From assembly GCA_003565195.1 (NCBI GenBank), contig PXCX01000103.1, forward strand, positions 1-12,493: DNA of 12,493 nt, read 5' to 3'. Position numbers and translations under genes: made by a program. Numbering within the stretch: position 1 is the first letter of the stretch; every line of letters starts with the position of its first letter. The notes under the pieces were generated by a model. It worked only from the letters and a program-made list of their open reading frames with translations. It ran no database searches and was not told the origin of the DNA. Origin of the DNA: PVC group bacterium. GTDB lineage: Bacteria > Verrucomicrobiota > Kiritimatiellia > CAIKKV01 > PXCX01. Shown piece after piece: positions 1-6,991 of this stretch.

Positions 1-624
1 CGGGCACATGTGCAGGATTTGCGCGATCTGGCCCGCAATCCGGCCAACCGCAACTACGTTCGCGCCGCCGCAAAGACAGTCGCCGATGCCATTGAACAGG
101 CGGCTAAGGATGATGAGGCAGGCGTGAACCACCGGTGTCGGCGTTGCAACGCTGTGGTGTCCGCGGAAGAATTTACGCGCTCGCAGGCGACGTTTCAGCG
201 CGTTTTTTGTGACCGATGCTTCGACGAAACCTACCTAACCCGCCGCAATTTCGAAACTCAAGTTGAGGTCGAAAAGACCGTTCAAGCTCGCGACGGCACG
301 GTGGTACAGTCCCACGGCGAGAAACGAATCGCCGAATGGCTCGCCGCACACGGATTGTCATATCGCTACGACAATAAATTCAGGATTATCGGCGAGTTTC
401 AGATTCGTCCAGACTTCTATCTGCCGGAATTGGACGTCTATATTGAATACTGGGGCCTCGATACGCCGCAATACAAGATGAGCATGTACAAAAAGCAGAC
501 CCTGTATCAGCAGGAAGGGAAACGGCTGATCTCAATCTATCCAAAGGACTTGCCCTCCTTGGATACCTTTATGAAAACCAAACTCCGAATTTACGGTTTT
601 TCGATCCCTCATAATCACCCATGA
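1..624 (+). CDS. Zinc-ribbon plus PD-(D/E)XK nuclease-like protein, 5' partial
   Basis: The frame is open from the first base of the window, so the N-terminus is probably missing; the first possible internal start is a GTG at 10. Counting from that GTG (204 aa), two CxxC pairs (C43/C46 and C67/C70) form a zinc ribbon. After it comes a domain with the layout of PD-(D/E)XK nucleases: G-E-K-R-I with E104 on the first helix, R-P-D-F-Y-L-P with D135, then Y-I-E-Y-W-G with E146, and lysines K161/K162 on the following helix where the usual lysine appears to have moved. The protein ends in a short strand-rich tail. In known families this fold cuts or repairs DNA, often as the tail of helicases or as vsr/DUF559-like proteins. 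The true partner domain is off the window, so the specific function is unknown. It converges on the aminotransferase at 824. Nuclease fold fairly likely; activity inferred. Confidence 0.7.
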   Translation, partial: RAHVQDLRDLARNPANRNYVRAAAKTVADAIEQAAKDDEAGVNHRCRRCNAVVSAEEFTRSQATFQRVFCDRCFDETYLTRRNFETQVEVEKTVQARDGTVVQSHGEKRIAEWLAAHGLSYRYDNKFRIIGEFQIRPDFYLPELDVYIEYWGLDTPQYKMSMYKKQTLYQQEGKRLISIYPKDLPSLDTFMKTKLRIYGFSIPHNHP

Positions 625-823
625 AAACCGGACGTTACGACCTGTCCTGAACCCGTACCGGGGCCTGCGGCCACCCGCCGGAACATGAACGCACCCCCAA
701 AGTGTTACCTATGTCCTGAGCCTACTTTGTCACCCATGTCCTGACCGCGCCCCTGACCGCTCCCGTTTGCGGCCTGAACTCTGAACGCTGAACCCCTGAA
801 CACTTCAGCGGAGCTGGCTAGCT
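625..823. other. Convergent non-coding gap with short repeats
   Basis: No ORF is supported in these 199 bases between two converging genes. Besides the 17-base repeats, there is a CTGACCGC duplication (741-748 and 753-760) and four closely spaced CTGAAC units (774-779, 781-786, 788-793, 796-801). Two small inverted repeats lie next to the end of the minus-strand aminotransferase: CTGAA-CAC-TTCAG at 796-808 and GAGCT-GGCT-AGCTC at 811-824. Neither is followed by a T-run, so a classical intrinsic terminator is not shown. Confidence 0.5.
634..744 (+). repeat. Three direct copies of a 17-base motif, possible IS end remnant
   Basis: Copies lie at 703-719 (TGTTACCTATGTCCTGA) and 728-744 (TGTCACCCATGTCCTGA), 25 bases apart from start to start. 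A weaker copy lies at 634-650 (GTTACGACCTGTCCTGA). All point the same way. Multiple direct repeats of this kind are typical of transposase-binding ends of some insertion sequences, such as IS21 or IS481 relatives. No transposase gene is present within the window, so only a solo end could remain. The family assignment is from memory and uncertain. Confidence 0.45.
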
Positions 824-2023
824 CTACTTCGGCTTGGCATCTGCATCCCGGGCCGCGCGGCAAAGGCTGTCCGCGACCGCTTCACACGCTTCGCGTTTTT
901 GGTCGAGCCCAACCCCAACGGTAGTGGTGCGGGCCAGCAGGTCGAGGGTCCGCGGGCAACAGTCCGCTGTCAGATTCGCGATGCGACAGTCCTGGTTTGC
1001 CGGCCACAGAAAAGGATTCATCCTGGGATGAACCCCAACCTTGCGCTCCAACAATGTCGACCATTTGGTGTAAACATGCTTGCCGCTGTCGATGGGACTG
1101 CTGAGCTTGCAACCAAGCTCCGCAGCGCGTTCGGAGAACCGGATGCGCGCTTCGACCGTCTCGAACAGGAACGAGACATGCAAGCCGCAGTCGCCCGCAA
1201 TATCCGCCGAAGGCGACAACATCAACGGCGCATCCGCAGCCAGAATGGCATCGCGAATCCAGTCGCGGCGCTCACGCAACTGGGCGAGAATACCGTCGAG
1301 CCGTCCGAGCTGGACAAAGAGCACGGCAGCCTGGATTTCGTTCATGCGATAAGTGTTGCCCAGAAATTCCGGTTCGGTTAATGAATGTCCCCGGAAGGCA
1401 CTGCCCATATCATGATAATAAAGCGCCCGCTCGTAGATCTGGCGGTTATTGGTCATCAAGGCTCCGCCTTCCCCGCAGGAAATATTCTTGTAAACATTGA
1501 AGCTGAACGCTCCGGCATCGCCGATCGTAGCCAGGCGACGCCCCTTGTACGATCCGCCGACGGCCTGGCAACTGTCCTCCAACACGGCTATTCCACGCGT
1601 TTTTGCAACATCCACAATGCGGTCCATGTCAGCGGGCCGTCCAGCCATGTGCACGGGAATCACGGCCTTGCTACGAGGTCCGATACGCCGCTCGAAATCG
1701 ACCGGATCAAGCGTCAAGGTTTCGTCGACATCGGCCAACACCGGAATGGCACCCACGGCGAGAACCGCGCCGGCACTGGCCAGCCAGGTATAAGCCGGCA
1801 CGATCACCTCATCGCCGGGACCAACCCCTATTCCCACCAGACCGCAGATCAAGGCCGCGGTGCCGGAAGTCACTATCAGCGATTCGCTGCAACCAAGCAT
1901 TTCCTTGATCCGGGCTTCGCAGGCATAGGCCCGCCCTGCTTCAGGATCCGAATAGCGGAACATCCGTTGGGCATTGATGACTTCCGCTACGGCATCAATT
2001 TCTTCCTGCCCGATTTCAAACAT
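824..2023 (-). CDS. DegT/DnrJ/EryC1/StrS aminotransferase (copy 1)
   Basis: Fold-type I PLP enzyme of the DegT family, which transfers an amino group (usually from glutamate or glutamine) to a keto-sugar or keto-cyclitol. Counting from the upstream ATG at 2029, the landmarks are S-G-T-A-A-L at 55-60, which binds phosphate; E-D-S-C-Q-A with D152, which contacts the pyridine nitrogen; and S-F-N-V-Y-K-N with K181 as the Schiff-base lysine, followed by G-E-G-G. Y-R-M-N-E-I-Q-A-A is the usual family helix. Length (about 400 aa) is normal. I chose ATG 2023 over ATG 2029 because the Shine-Dalgarno AAGGA sits 6 bases before 2023 but touches 2029, and family members start M-F-x-I-G. It is divergent from copy 2 and convergent with the nuclease-like gene. 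The substrate cannot be read from sequence. Confidence 0.9.
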   Translation of the reverse strand: MFEIGQEEIDAVAEVINAQRMFRYSDPEAGRAYACEARIKEMLGCSESLIVTSGTAALICGLVGIGVGPGDEVIVPAYTWLASAGAVLAVGAIPVLADVDETLTLDPVDFERRIGPRSKAVIPVHMAGRPADMDRIVDVAKTRGIAVLEDSCQAVGGSYKGRRLATIGDAGAFSFNVYKNISCGEGGALMTNNRQIYERALYYHDMGSAFRGHSLTEPEFLGNTYRMNEIQAAVLFVQLGRLDGILAQLRERRDWIRDAILAADAPLMLSPSADIAGDCGLHVSFLFETVEARIRFSERAAELGCKLSSPIDSGKHVYTKWSTLLERKVGVHPRMNPFLWPANQDCRIANLTADCCPRTLDLLARTTTVGVGLDQKREACEAVADSLCRAARDADAKPK

Positions 2024-2135
2024 CTCCATTCCTTTCTTGATAACCCGCTACGATCCGCTACGGTGACGACAACTGCAACTGGAGCAAAATGGCATTTAAC
2101 AAAAGATATTGCAAGCACAAAACCTTACGATATCG

Positions 2136-2147
2136 CGATCCGGATCG
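2136..2147. promoter_or_regulatory. Perfect 12-base palindrome, candidate operator
   Basis: CGATCCGGATCG is a perfect palindrome. It directly abuts a second palindrome, CGATATCG at 2128-2135, and an outer CACAA/TTGTG pair lies at 2116-2120 and 2148-2152. The block sits in the divergent region between two aminotransferase genes, where a shared regulator would bind. No regulator gene is in the window. A convincing promoter for the minus-strand gene was not found. Confidence 0.3.
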
Positions 2148-2202
2148 TTGTGTTTCACAGGCGCGCGGTGGTGCATACCTTGAAACCGCTGGCAGCAATG
2201 AA

Positions 2203-2231
2203 TTGACGGAAAAGAAGCTTCCTGATACCAT
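2203..2231 (+). promoter_or_regulatory. Sigma70-like promoter for the small Cys-rich ORF and aminotransferase copy 2
   Basis: TTGACG (2203-2208) matches the -35 consensus at five of six positions and TACCAT (2226-2231) matches the -10 at four of six, with the ideal 17-base spacer. Predicted transcription starts near 2238, about 38 bases before the ATG at 2276. It assumes a standard housekeeping sigma factor. Confidence 0.5.
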
Positions 2232-2275
2232 CCAACCTATTGATGTACCAAAAGCAGCAACAAGTATGACAAGTC

Positions 2276-2410
2276 ATGAAGACTGAATTGAATCCGGGTT
2301 GTCCCTGTAAATCGACAAATTGTCCGCGACATGGCGACTGCGAAGCCTGCCGTGCCAATCACCATCGCAAAGGCGGGCAAACCGCCTGCGAAAAACAACG
2401 GATGGAGTAG
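2276..2410 (+). CDS. Small cysteine-rich, probably zinc-binding protein (44 aa)
   Basis: This is an ORF too short for ordinary gene calling. The peptide has a dense Cys/His pattern: C9, C11, C16, H19, C22, C25, H31, H32 and C38, with the core N-C-P-R-H-G-D-C-E-A-C. This is the layout of small conserved bacterial proteins with C-x-C, C-x-R-H-G-x-C-x-x-C and a final Cys; I believe DUF6485-like proteins look like this, but the assignment is from memory. An in-frame TGA at 2267 leaves ATG 2276 as the only good start. No strong Shine-Dalgarno precedes it, which is a weakness. Its last codons, ATG-GAG-TAG, contain the Shine-Dalgarno of the downstream aminotransferase, whose ATG begins 5 bases after the stop. 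That suggests one mRNA and translational coupling. A metal-binding or metal-handling role is inference. Confidence 0.65.
   Translation: MKTELNPGCPCKSTNCPRHGDCEACRANHHRKGGQTACEKQRME
2404..2407 (+). promoter_or_regulatory. Shine-Dalgarno that fixes the start of aminotransferase copy 2
   Basis: GGAG lies 8 bases before ATG 2416. It sits inside the last codons of the small Cys-rich ORF, so ribosomes finishing that ORF end beside the next start. Confidence 0.65.
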
Positions 2411-2415
2411 AGATC

Positions 2416-3795
2416 ATGAAGAAATCGTACACCCAACAGAAACTGGCGTTACAAGGCGGACACCAAGCGGTCGGCAGCATTGGCGGTCGCGGCAAACCCA
2501 AGATCGGCGTAGAAGAATTCATGGCCGTGGCGGAGCGCTTCGGTTTTTCGAAAAGTGCGTTGAAGGGAATACGCGATGCGATAAAATCCGAGGATTTGGG
2601 GCGCGGCGCGTTTCTGGCAAACTACTATTCCGGCCTCAAGGAATCCAAAGTCCAGGCCTTTGAACGGGTAGCCCGCGAAATATTCGGCAGCAAGTACGCG
2701 ATCGGTCTCAGCTCGGGAACGGGAGCGTTGCACAGCGCGTTTGCGGCGGCCGGCGTCGGGCCGGGCACGGAAGTGATTTGCCCGGCGATCGGTTTTTTCG
2801 CCACCGCTTCGGCCGTAGTGATGGCCGGTGGCGTACCGGTGTTCTGCGATGTTGATGAGTCGTTGTCGATGGATCCCAAGGATATCGAACGCCATATCAC
2901 TCCGCGCACGGTCGCGCTGGCGCCCACCTGCGTGATGGGCAGCGTTCCGGATATGCCGGCGATTATGAAAATCGCCCGTAAACATAAACTGAAAGTTGTT
3001 GAAGATTGCGCGCAATCCTGCGGCGCTAAAGTCAAAAACAAGTTCGTGGGAACCTACGGCGATTTCGGATGTTTCAGCATTTCCGCATACAAAATCGTCG
3101 GCGGCGGCGAAGGCGGTTTACTGTTGACCAAAACGAAGCGGGAGTGGGAACGTGCCAATTGCATGTCCGAAGGCGGCGGACTTTGGCGACCGGTACGGTT
3201 TGCCAGACCGCGTTACGACGGCGAACTTTTCTGCGGCACCAATTATCGGATGTCCGAACTGGAAGCCGCGATTGATGAAGTACAACTGAAAAAGATGCTG
3301 GCAGTCGTTAAACGGTTCAACACCGTCAAGCAACGAATCATATCAAAACTGCAAACCTTCAGGGAAATCCGGCCGCAAACCTTGAATGATACCAAGGGTG
3401 AAGTCGGTTACACCCTGCGTTTCTTCCCCGAAACCATTGAACTGGGAAGAAGGATTAATGATGCGCTCAGAGCCGAAGGGATCGGTTGCGGCATGCGCGG
3501 TTTGGATGCGCCACCCGACTGGCATATTTACCACGATATGTTCCCGCTTACCGAAGTGAACGGTCCGGTACCTGAGAACTGCGCGCTGCATTGTCCAACC
3601 TATCTTAAAAAAGGCGGCAAGGCCGTGTATCAGCGCGGTGACTGCCCGGTCGCCGACGATCTGCATGCGCGCGGAATCAGTATCAGCCTGAACCAGTGGT
3701 ATACCGCCACCGATTGCCGTAATATCGCGGCCGGCATCAACAAGGTTCTTTCGGCATACTGTACAACGGACGCAAACGCCAAACCCTGGTTTTGA
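2416..3795 (+). CDS. DegT/DnrJ/EryC1/StrS aminotransferase (copy 2)
   Basis: PLP-dependent sugar or cyclitol aminotransferase of 459 aa. The frame is open back to 2320, but ATG 2416 has the Shine-Dalgarno and the upstream 32 codons overlap the Cys-rich ORF. The N-terminus K-L-A-L-Q-G-G-H-Q-A-V matches the lead-in of StsC/AHBA-synthase-type members. Landmarks: S-S-G-T-G-A-L at 99-105, V-V-E-D-C-A-Q with D197, and S-A-Y-K with K226 as the PLP lysine, followed by G-G-G-E-G-G. Y-R-M-S-E-L-E-A-A is conserved. The usual V-H-x-x-G stretch reads P-T-C-V-M-G here, so the family histidine is absent. It is longer than copy 1 by about 60 residues, mostly at the N-terminus, and clearly not a recent duplicate. 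The substrate is unknown. It probably shares an mRNA with the Cys-rich ORF. Confidence 0.9.
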   Translation: MKKSYTQQKLALQGGHQAVGSIGGRGKPKIGVEEFMAVAERFGFSKSALKGIRDAIKSEDLGRGAFLANYYSGLKESKVQAFERVAREIFGSKYAIGLSSGTGALHSAFAAAGVGPGTEVICPAIGFFATASAVVMAGGVPVFCDVDESLSMDPKDIERHITPRTVALAPTCVMGSVPDMPAIMKIARKHKLKVVEDCAQSCGAKVKNKFVGTYGDFGCFSISAYKIVGGGEGGLLLTKTKREWERANCMSEGGGLWRPVRFARPRYDGELFCGTNYRMSELEAAIDEVQLKKMLAVVKRFNTVKQRIISKLQTFREIRPQTLNDTKGEVGYTLRFFPETIELGRRINDALRAEGIGCGMRGLDAPPDWHIYHDMFPLTEVNGPVPENCALHCPTYLKKGGKAVYQRGDCPVADDLHARGISISLNQWYTATDCRNIAAGINKVLSAYCTTDANAKPWF

Positions 3796-3841
3796 TGGCC
3801 GGCAGGAATACGGCGTTTACCTAAGCGTCAACGCATGAACG

Positions 3842-6460
3842 TTATTCCATCGCGACGTATCGCAACACGTTACGCTCGTTACGAACAACAGACCAACTGC
3901 CGGCGCCATCCGAGCTGAAGGCAACCTGGGGACGCCGGCCACGATACGGCAGTAATGCCATCAGGAACTCCGCGCTCTGCCCTTTGCGTGCACGACGACG
4001 CCATGTAAGCCGGGTAATCTCGGGACACAACGGTTCCCGGTCGAGACACCGGGTTGCATCGCATAAACGCATCATCCGCGCCTCGGGTTGCGGAACCGAT
4101 GCCGGGACGGTTTCCAAAACCGGCGTTTTCAGCTTGATCGGGTTGGCCGCCAGCACGATCAAGCCATGCTCGCCATCCGCCGCGTGCAATAAACCGTCCT
4201 CTTCACATTCCAGGGCATAGGGTGTATGCAAGACCCAATCGATATGATAATCCGCCAAATTAACGGATGCAGGCGCAGTCAATCGATCATGTACCAGCCA
4301 ACCTAGACCCTGATCGAACACCACCGTACGTATATGGATGATCTGAAGCGAATACTCATAGGCATGACTGCGTAAACCAATACTCTGCAAACTGTTCTCG
4401 CTGCGCCATAACAACCGTTCCGCGACTTTTTCGGGCACTGCACCCTCAATCACAACCACATTATGCGACCGTGCCGCCGTATACCCATCGTCGGGCCGCG
4501 AATCATAAGCACCGACATCAATCCCACGATCCAGCGCAACCGGCCGGCCATGCGCGTAACAGACGAACCCGAGGGTATCCCGGTGACTGTCGCGACTGCC
4601 CATCGGTCCATGATCGACACAAAAATAAAAGCTGTCCGGGGTCCATCCGTCACGTAACACAGTGTACTGCGATGGTAACGGTGCCGAAAGGAAATCCGGT
4701 TCGCAAGGCGTTACAGTCTCCGGAATCATGGACGGCGCCAGTTGTTGTAGCGGCCAGGAAAACTCCGGGCGCTTGAAAAACAGGGCGCCGCGTTGAAGCA
4801 AGGTCAATTGACTGTAGGTGCCGCAATCGCCAAACGCCGGCATGCTGCCGTCCGGCGCAACCATATGTAAAACCCACTCGTGCATTCGCTCGAGCGCATC
4901 CAGGGTAGCGGAATCGAGCAACTCGCTAAATCGATCATCGGCTTGATTCAGCTTGACCGTCATTACAGCTTGCATTGCGGAACTCAGGGCAAACGAATGA
5001 CAACCACTGCGTTCGCGGTAGCCGCCGTCAGGATATAATCCAAAAGTCAGATGACGCCGGACACAAAGACCCGCCTGCGCCGCCCACTCGTCACTTTCGA
5101 ACACTTCGGGGAACAGCGCCGCAACCACAGCCAATCCGCCGCTCTGATTAACCTGATGATGGCCAAACCGGTACCCCTTGGATAGATCGAAGGCGGCAAA
5201 ACGGCCGGCTCGCAGCACCATTTCCATCATGACAAGATGCGTCCGTTTCGACAAGCTCGCGGCCCGCATACTCAAATACGCGTAGGCGGCCTTTGCGGTC
5301 GCAACAATCTGACGATCATGATAGGGATGATGATCGCCGATATCCTGATATGGATCGATGACGGTTTCCTTGAGCGTCTCCATTTGTTGACCGTGAATAT
5401 CCAGGGCCCGTTCGAACGCAGTCACATAACGGCGATCCTCAGTTAGAAGATAAGCGTCGCCAAGTGTTGCAAGCCTTTCGATCGCTATACCGGATCGGTC
5501 GTCCGGGAATTCCCGTGTTCCTCCGTCAATCCGCGCCATCAGCGCCTGCGCGTCCGCAAGTATCCGGGCTCGTTCATTTTCGGGAATCCCGGCCGCGCCG
5601 GTTGCCGTACTTTCCCATCGCAAGGGCAGCGGGGCAGTCCGGGCCGCCAGATGTTTATCCCAGGCCGCCCAGTTATCGACCGGTAATCCCGTTAAGACAT
5701 CGGCCTCACTTAAACTGTTTATTTCCGACTGAAAATACCTATGGTGTTCGGCCGCAAAACGCCGATAGGCTTTCACTTCCTTTGCGGTATGACCGGGCTT
5801 GCCGCCAAAAACAATTTCACCAAAGAGTTCCGGCTGCAATGGATTCCCCAAGGTAGGTGCCCACTGCGTATAGCCGCTGGGTTCGGACGGATTGATGCGC
5901 ACACCATTGAATCCCCAAACATCGCCTATCCCCGGTTTTTGGCCCAGAACCGCCCACGGAATCACGAGCGAAACCACCCAGGCATTGTCTTGCAGGGTCA
6001 CGCGATGCTCGAACGAGGGATGCCAACCCTGTTCATAACGGTTATTGAAACCGATGCGCGTAGTCGGCTCCCCGTTGAAAGGAATATAAAAACAGTGATA
6101 GCGGCGCCGGTTGCGTTGCTCGTCAAGATGCAATTCAACGGCGTCGCCGACCGGGGATTCGCGCTGCGGATTGTCCCCGCAACCCAGGTCGCGGCGTAAA
6201 CGCTTGATATCCGCCGTATGACAACACAACTTAACGTACAACGCCGTCTGGTCAAACGTCAAAAAAACATCGGTTCCCTCTTTTGCCTCGTCATTCCCGT
6301 GCGGCGTCATGAACCCGGTCAAGGGCGCGACCTCTTGGGACGACTCCGCCACAACGCCATGTCTTGAAGGCAAAGCGAACAGACCGGGTACTCCAAACCC
6401 GGCGCGGCGCCGGGGGTTGGCAGGCTGCTTTTTCTTCGCTAAACGCTTGCTTTTCGTCAT
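3842..6460 (-). CDS. Heparinase II/III-like protein with N-terminal CBM9-like domain
   Basis: About 872 aa from ATG 6460; a TTG at 6466 is also in frame, but GGAG lies 10 bases before 6460. Residues about 60-225 look like a carbohydrate-binding family 9/DOMON-like beta-sandwich (G-D-A-V-E-L-H-L near 108, V-I-P-W-A near 168). Residues about 250-570 are helical, as in the alpha-toroid of heparinase II/III and alginate lyases, with G-H-H-Q-V-N-Q-S-G at about 433-441. The C-terminal beta domain has the family signature: S-R-D-S-H-R-D-T-L-G-F near 622-632, Y-A-H-G-R-P-V-A-L-D-R-G, then S-H-N-V-V-V-I-E-G. Such enzymes cleave uronic-acid-containing polysaccharides by beta-elimination. The position where many members have a catalytic Tyr (E-x-S-x-x-Y) reads E-R-S-G-C-H. 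The N-terminus is basic with no clear signal peptide. It follows the decayed aminotransferase by 15 bp, probably on one mRNA. Family confident; activity uncertain. Confidence 0.85.
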   Translation of the reverse strand: MTKSKRLAKKKQPANPRRRAGFGVPGLFALPSRHGVVAESSQEVAPLTGFMTPHGNDEAKEGTDVFLTFDQTALYVKLCCHTADIKRLRRDLGCGDNPQRESPVGDAVELHLDEQRNRRRYHCFYIPFNGEPTTRIGFNNRYEQGWHPSFEHRVTLQDNAWVVSLVIPWAVLGQKPGIGDVWGFNGVRINPSEPSGYTQWAPTLGNPLQPELFGEIVFGGKPGHTAKEVKAYRRFAAEHHRYFQSEINSLSEADVLTGLPVDNWAAWDKHLAARTAPLPLRWESTATGAAGIPENERARILADAQALMARIDGGTREFPDDRSGIAIERLATLGDAYLLTEDRRYVTAFERALDIHGQQMETLKETVIDPYQDIGDHHPYHDRQIVATAKAAYAYLSMRAASLSKRTHLVMMEMVLRAGRFAAFDLSKGYRFGHHQVNQSGGLAVVAALFPEVFESDEWAAQAGLCVRRHLTFGLYPDGGYRERSGCHSFALSSAMQAVMTVKLNQADDRFSELLDSATLDALERMHEWVLHMVAPDGSMPAFGDCGTYSQLTLLQRGALFFKRPEFSWPLQQLAPSMIPETVTPCEPDFLSAPLPSQYTVLRDGWTPDSFYFCVDHGPMGSRDSHRDTLGFVCYAHGRPVALDRGIDVGAYDSRPDDGYTAARSHNVVVIEGAVPEKVAERLLWRSENSLQSIGLRSHAYEYSLQIIHIRTVVFDQGLGWLVHDRLTAPASVNLADYHIDWVLHTPYALECEEDGLLHAADGEHGLIVLAANPIKLKTPVLETVPASVPQPEARMMRLCDATRCLDREPLCPEITRLTWRRRARKGQSAEFLMALLPYRGRRPQVAFSSDGAGSWSVVRNERNVLRYVAME

Positions 6461-6475
6461 GAACAAGCTACTCCG

Positions 6476-6984
6476 TCATTTCCCTGCTTTGCGCAATGTT
6501 TGGTCAAGCACAGTACATGCCTGTTCGATCTCGTCATCGGTCAATGTGGGATGGACCAACAGGGTCAGACACGTATCGCCCAATTGACGCGCAACCGGCA
6601 GACGCCGCGCCGGTTGCATACCGGACGCCGCGATGGTCTCCACAATCCGGTCACGCGACCAACCGGCAGCCAGGCGTTCGGGCACGACAAAAACACAAAA
6701 CCGATACCAGGCGTGGACGACATGGCCGGGGACGACCGGCGCCCGCACCACCGCATGACGCCGGGACCCAGATCAAGCGCCTTGAGCGCGGTTTCCAAGG
6801 CCACCGTACCGTTGCTCAAGGCCACCGCATAATCGCAACCGCACCAGGCGGCAAAGTCACGCTCGAAAGCGTGACATATTTCGCCCGTCCAATAATTGAC
6901 CCGGTTCGACAATAAAACGCTCGCCGCCGCATCCGCTTCCTCAGCGCTATATGACGGCCATGGCGAAAACGATGTGTTCAACAT
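6476..6984 (-). pseudogene. Decayed DegT aminotransferase (copy 3) with internal deletions
   Basis: The N-terminal 77 codons from ATG 6984 read as a good WbpE-like DegT start: M-L-N-T-S-F-S-P-W-P, N-Y-W-T-G, A-L-S-N-G-T-V-A-L, then L-G-P-G. At about 6752-6760 homology jumps to another frame, directly into the C-terminal part (V-P-G-H-V-V-H-A-W-Y-R-F, then G-W-S-R-D-R-I, L-V-H-P-T-L-T-D-D-E). About 200 or more residues are missing, including the PLP lysine and the E-D-x-x-Q-A region. A second, in-frame loss of roughly 20-25 residues lies between A-A-S-G-M and Q-P-A-R-R-L-P-V-A, where relatives carry a C-F-S-G-S-C segment. Only about 170 of some 400 residues remain. AAGGGG at 6994-6999 is a good Shine-Dalgarno. 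The product cannot be an active aminotransferase. An assembly collapse is the alternative to true decay. Confidence 0.8.
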
Positions 6985-6991
6985 GAATCCA

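Noticed and set aside
1385..2206. 273-codon plus-strand ORF opposite aminotransferase copy 1
   Set aside because: It runs antisense through a well-conserved DegT gene and shows no recognisable domain; it is a product of GC-rich codon use.
2089..2286. 65-codon plus-strand ORF in the divergent intergenic region
   Set aside because: No recognisable composition or motif, and it overlaps the predicted promoter and the start of the better-supported Cys-rich ORF in another frame.
2320..2415. N-terminal 32-codon extension of aminotransferase copy 2
   Set aside because: The extension overlaps the Cys-rich ORF, is Arg/Ser-rich without homology, and ATG 2416 has the proper Shine-Dalgarno.
3796..3841. 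Bidirectional terminator between the converging copy 2 and lyase-like genes
   Set aside because: Only a 5-base stem (3813-3817 with 3830-3834) with a long loop and no T-run is visible.
6565..6758. Tail of the 139-codon ORF from 6984 as a real protein end
   Set aside because: After the deletion junction this frame is nonsense, while the other frame restores the DegT C-terminus.
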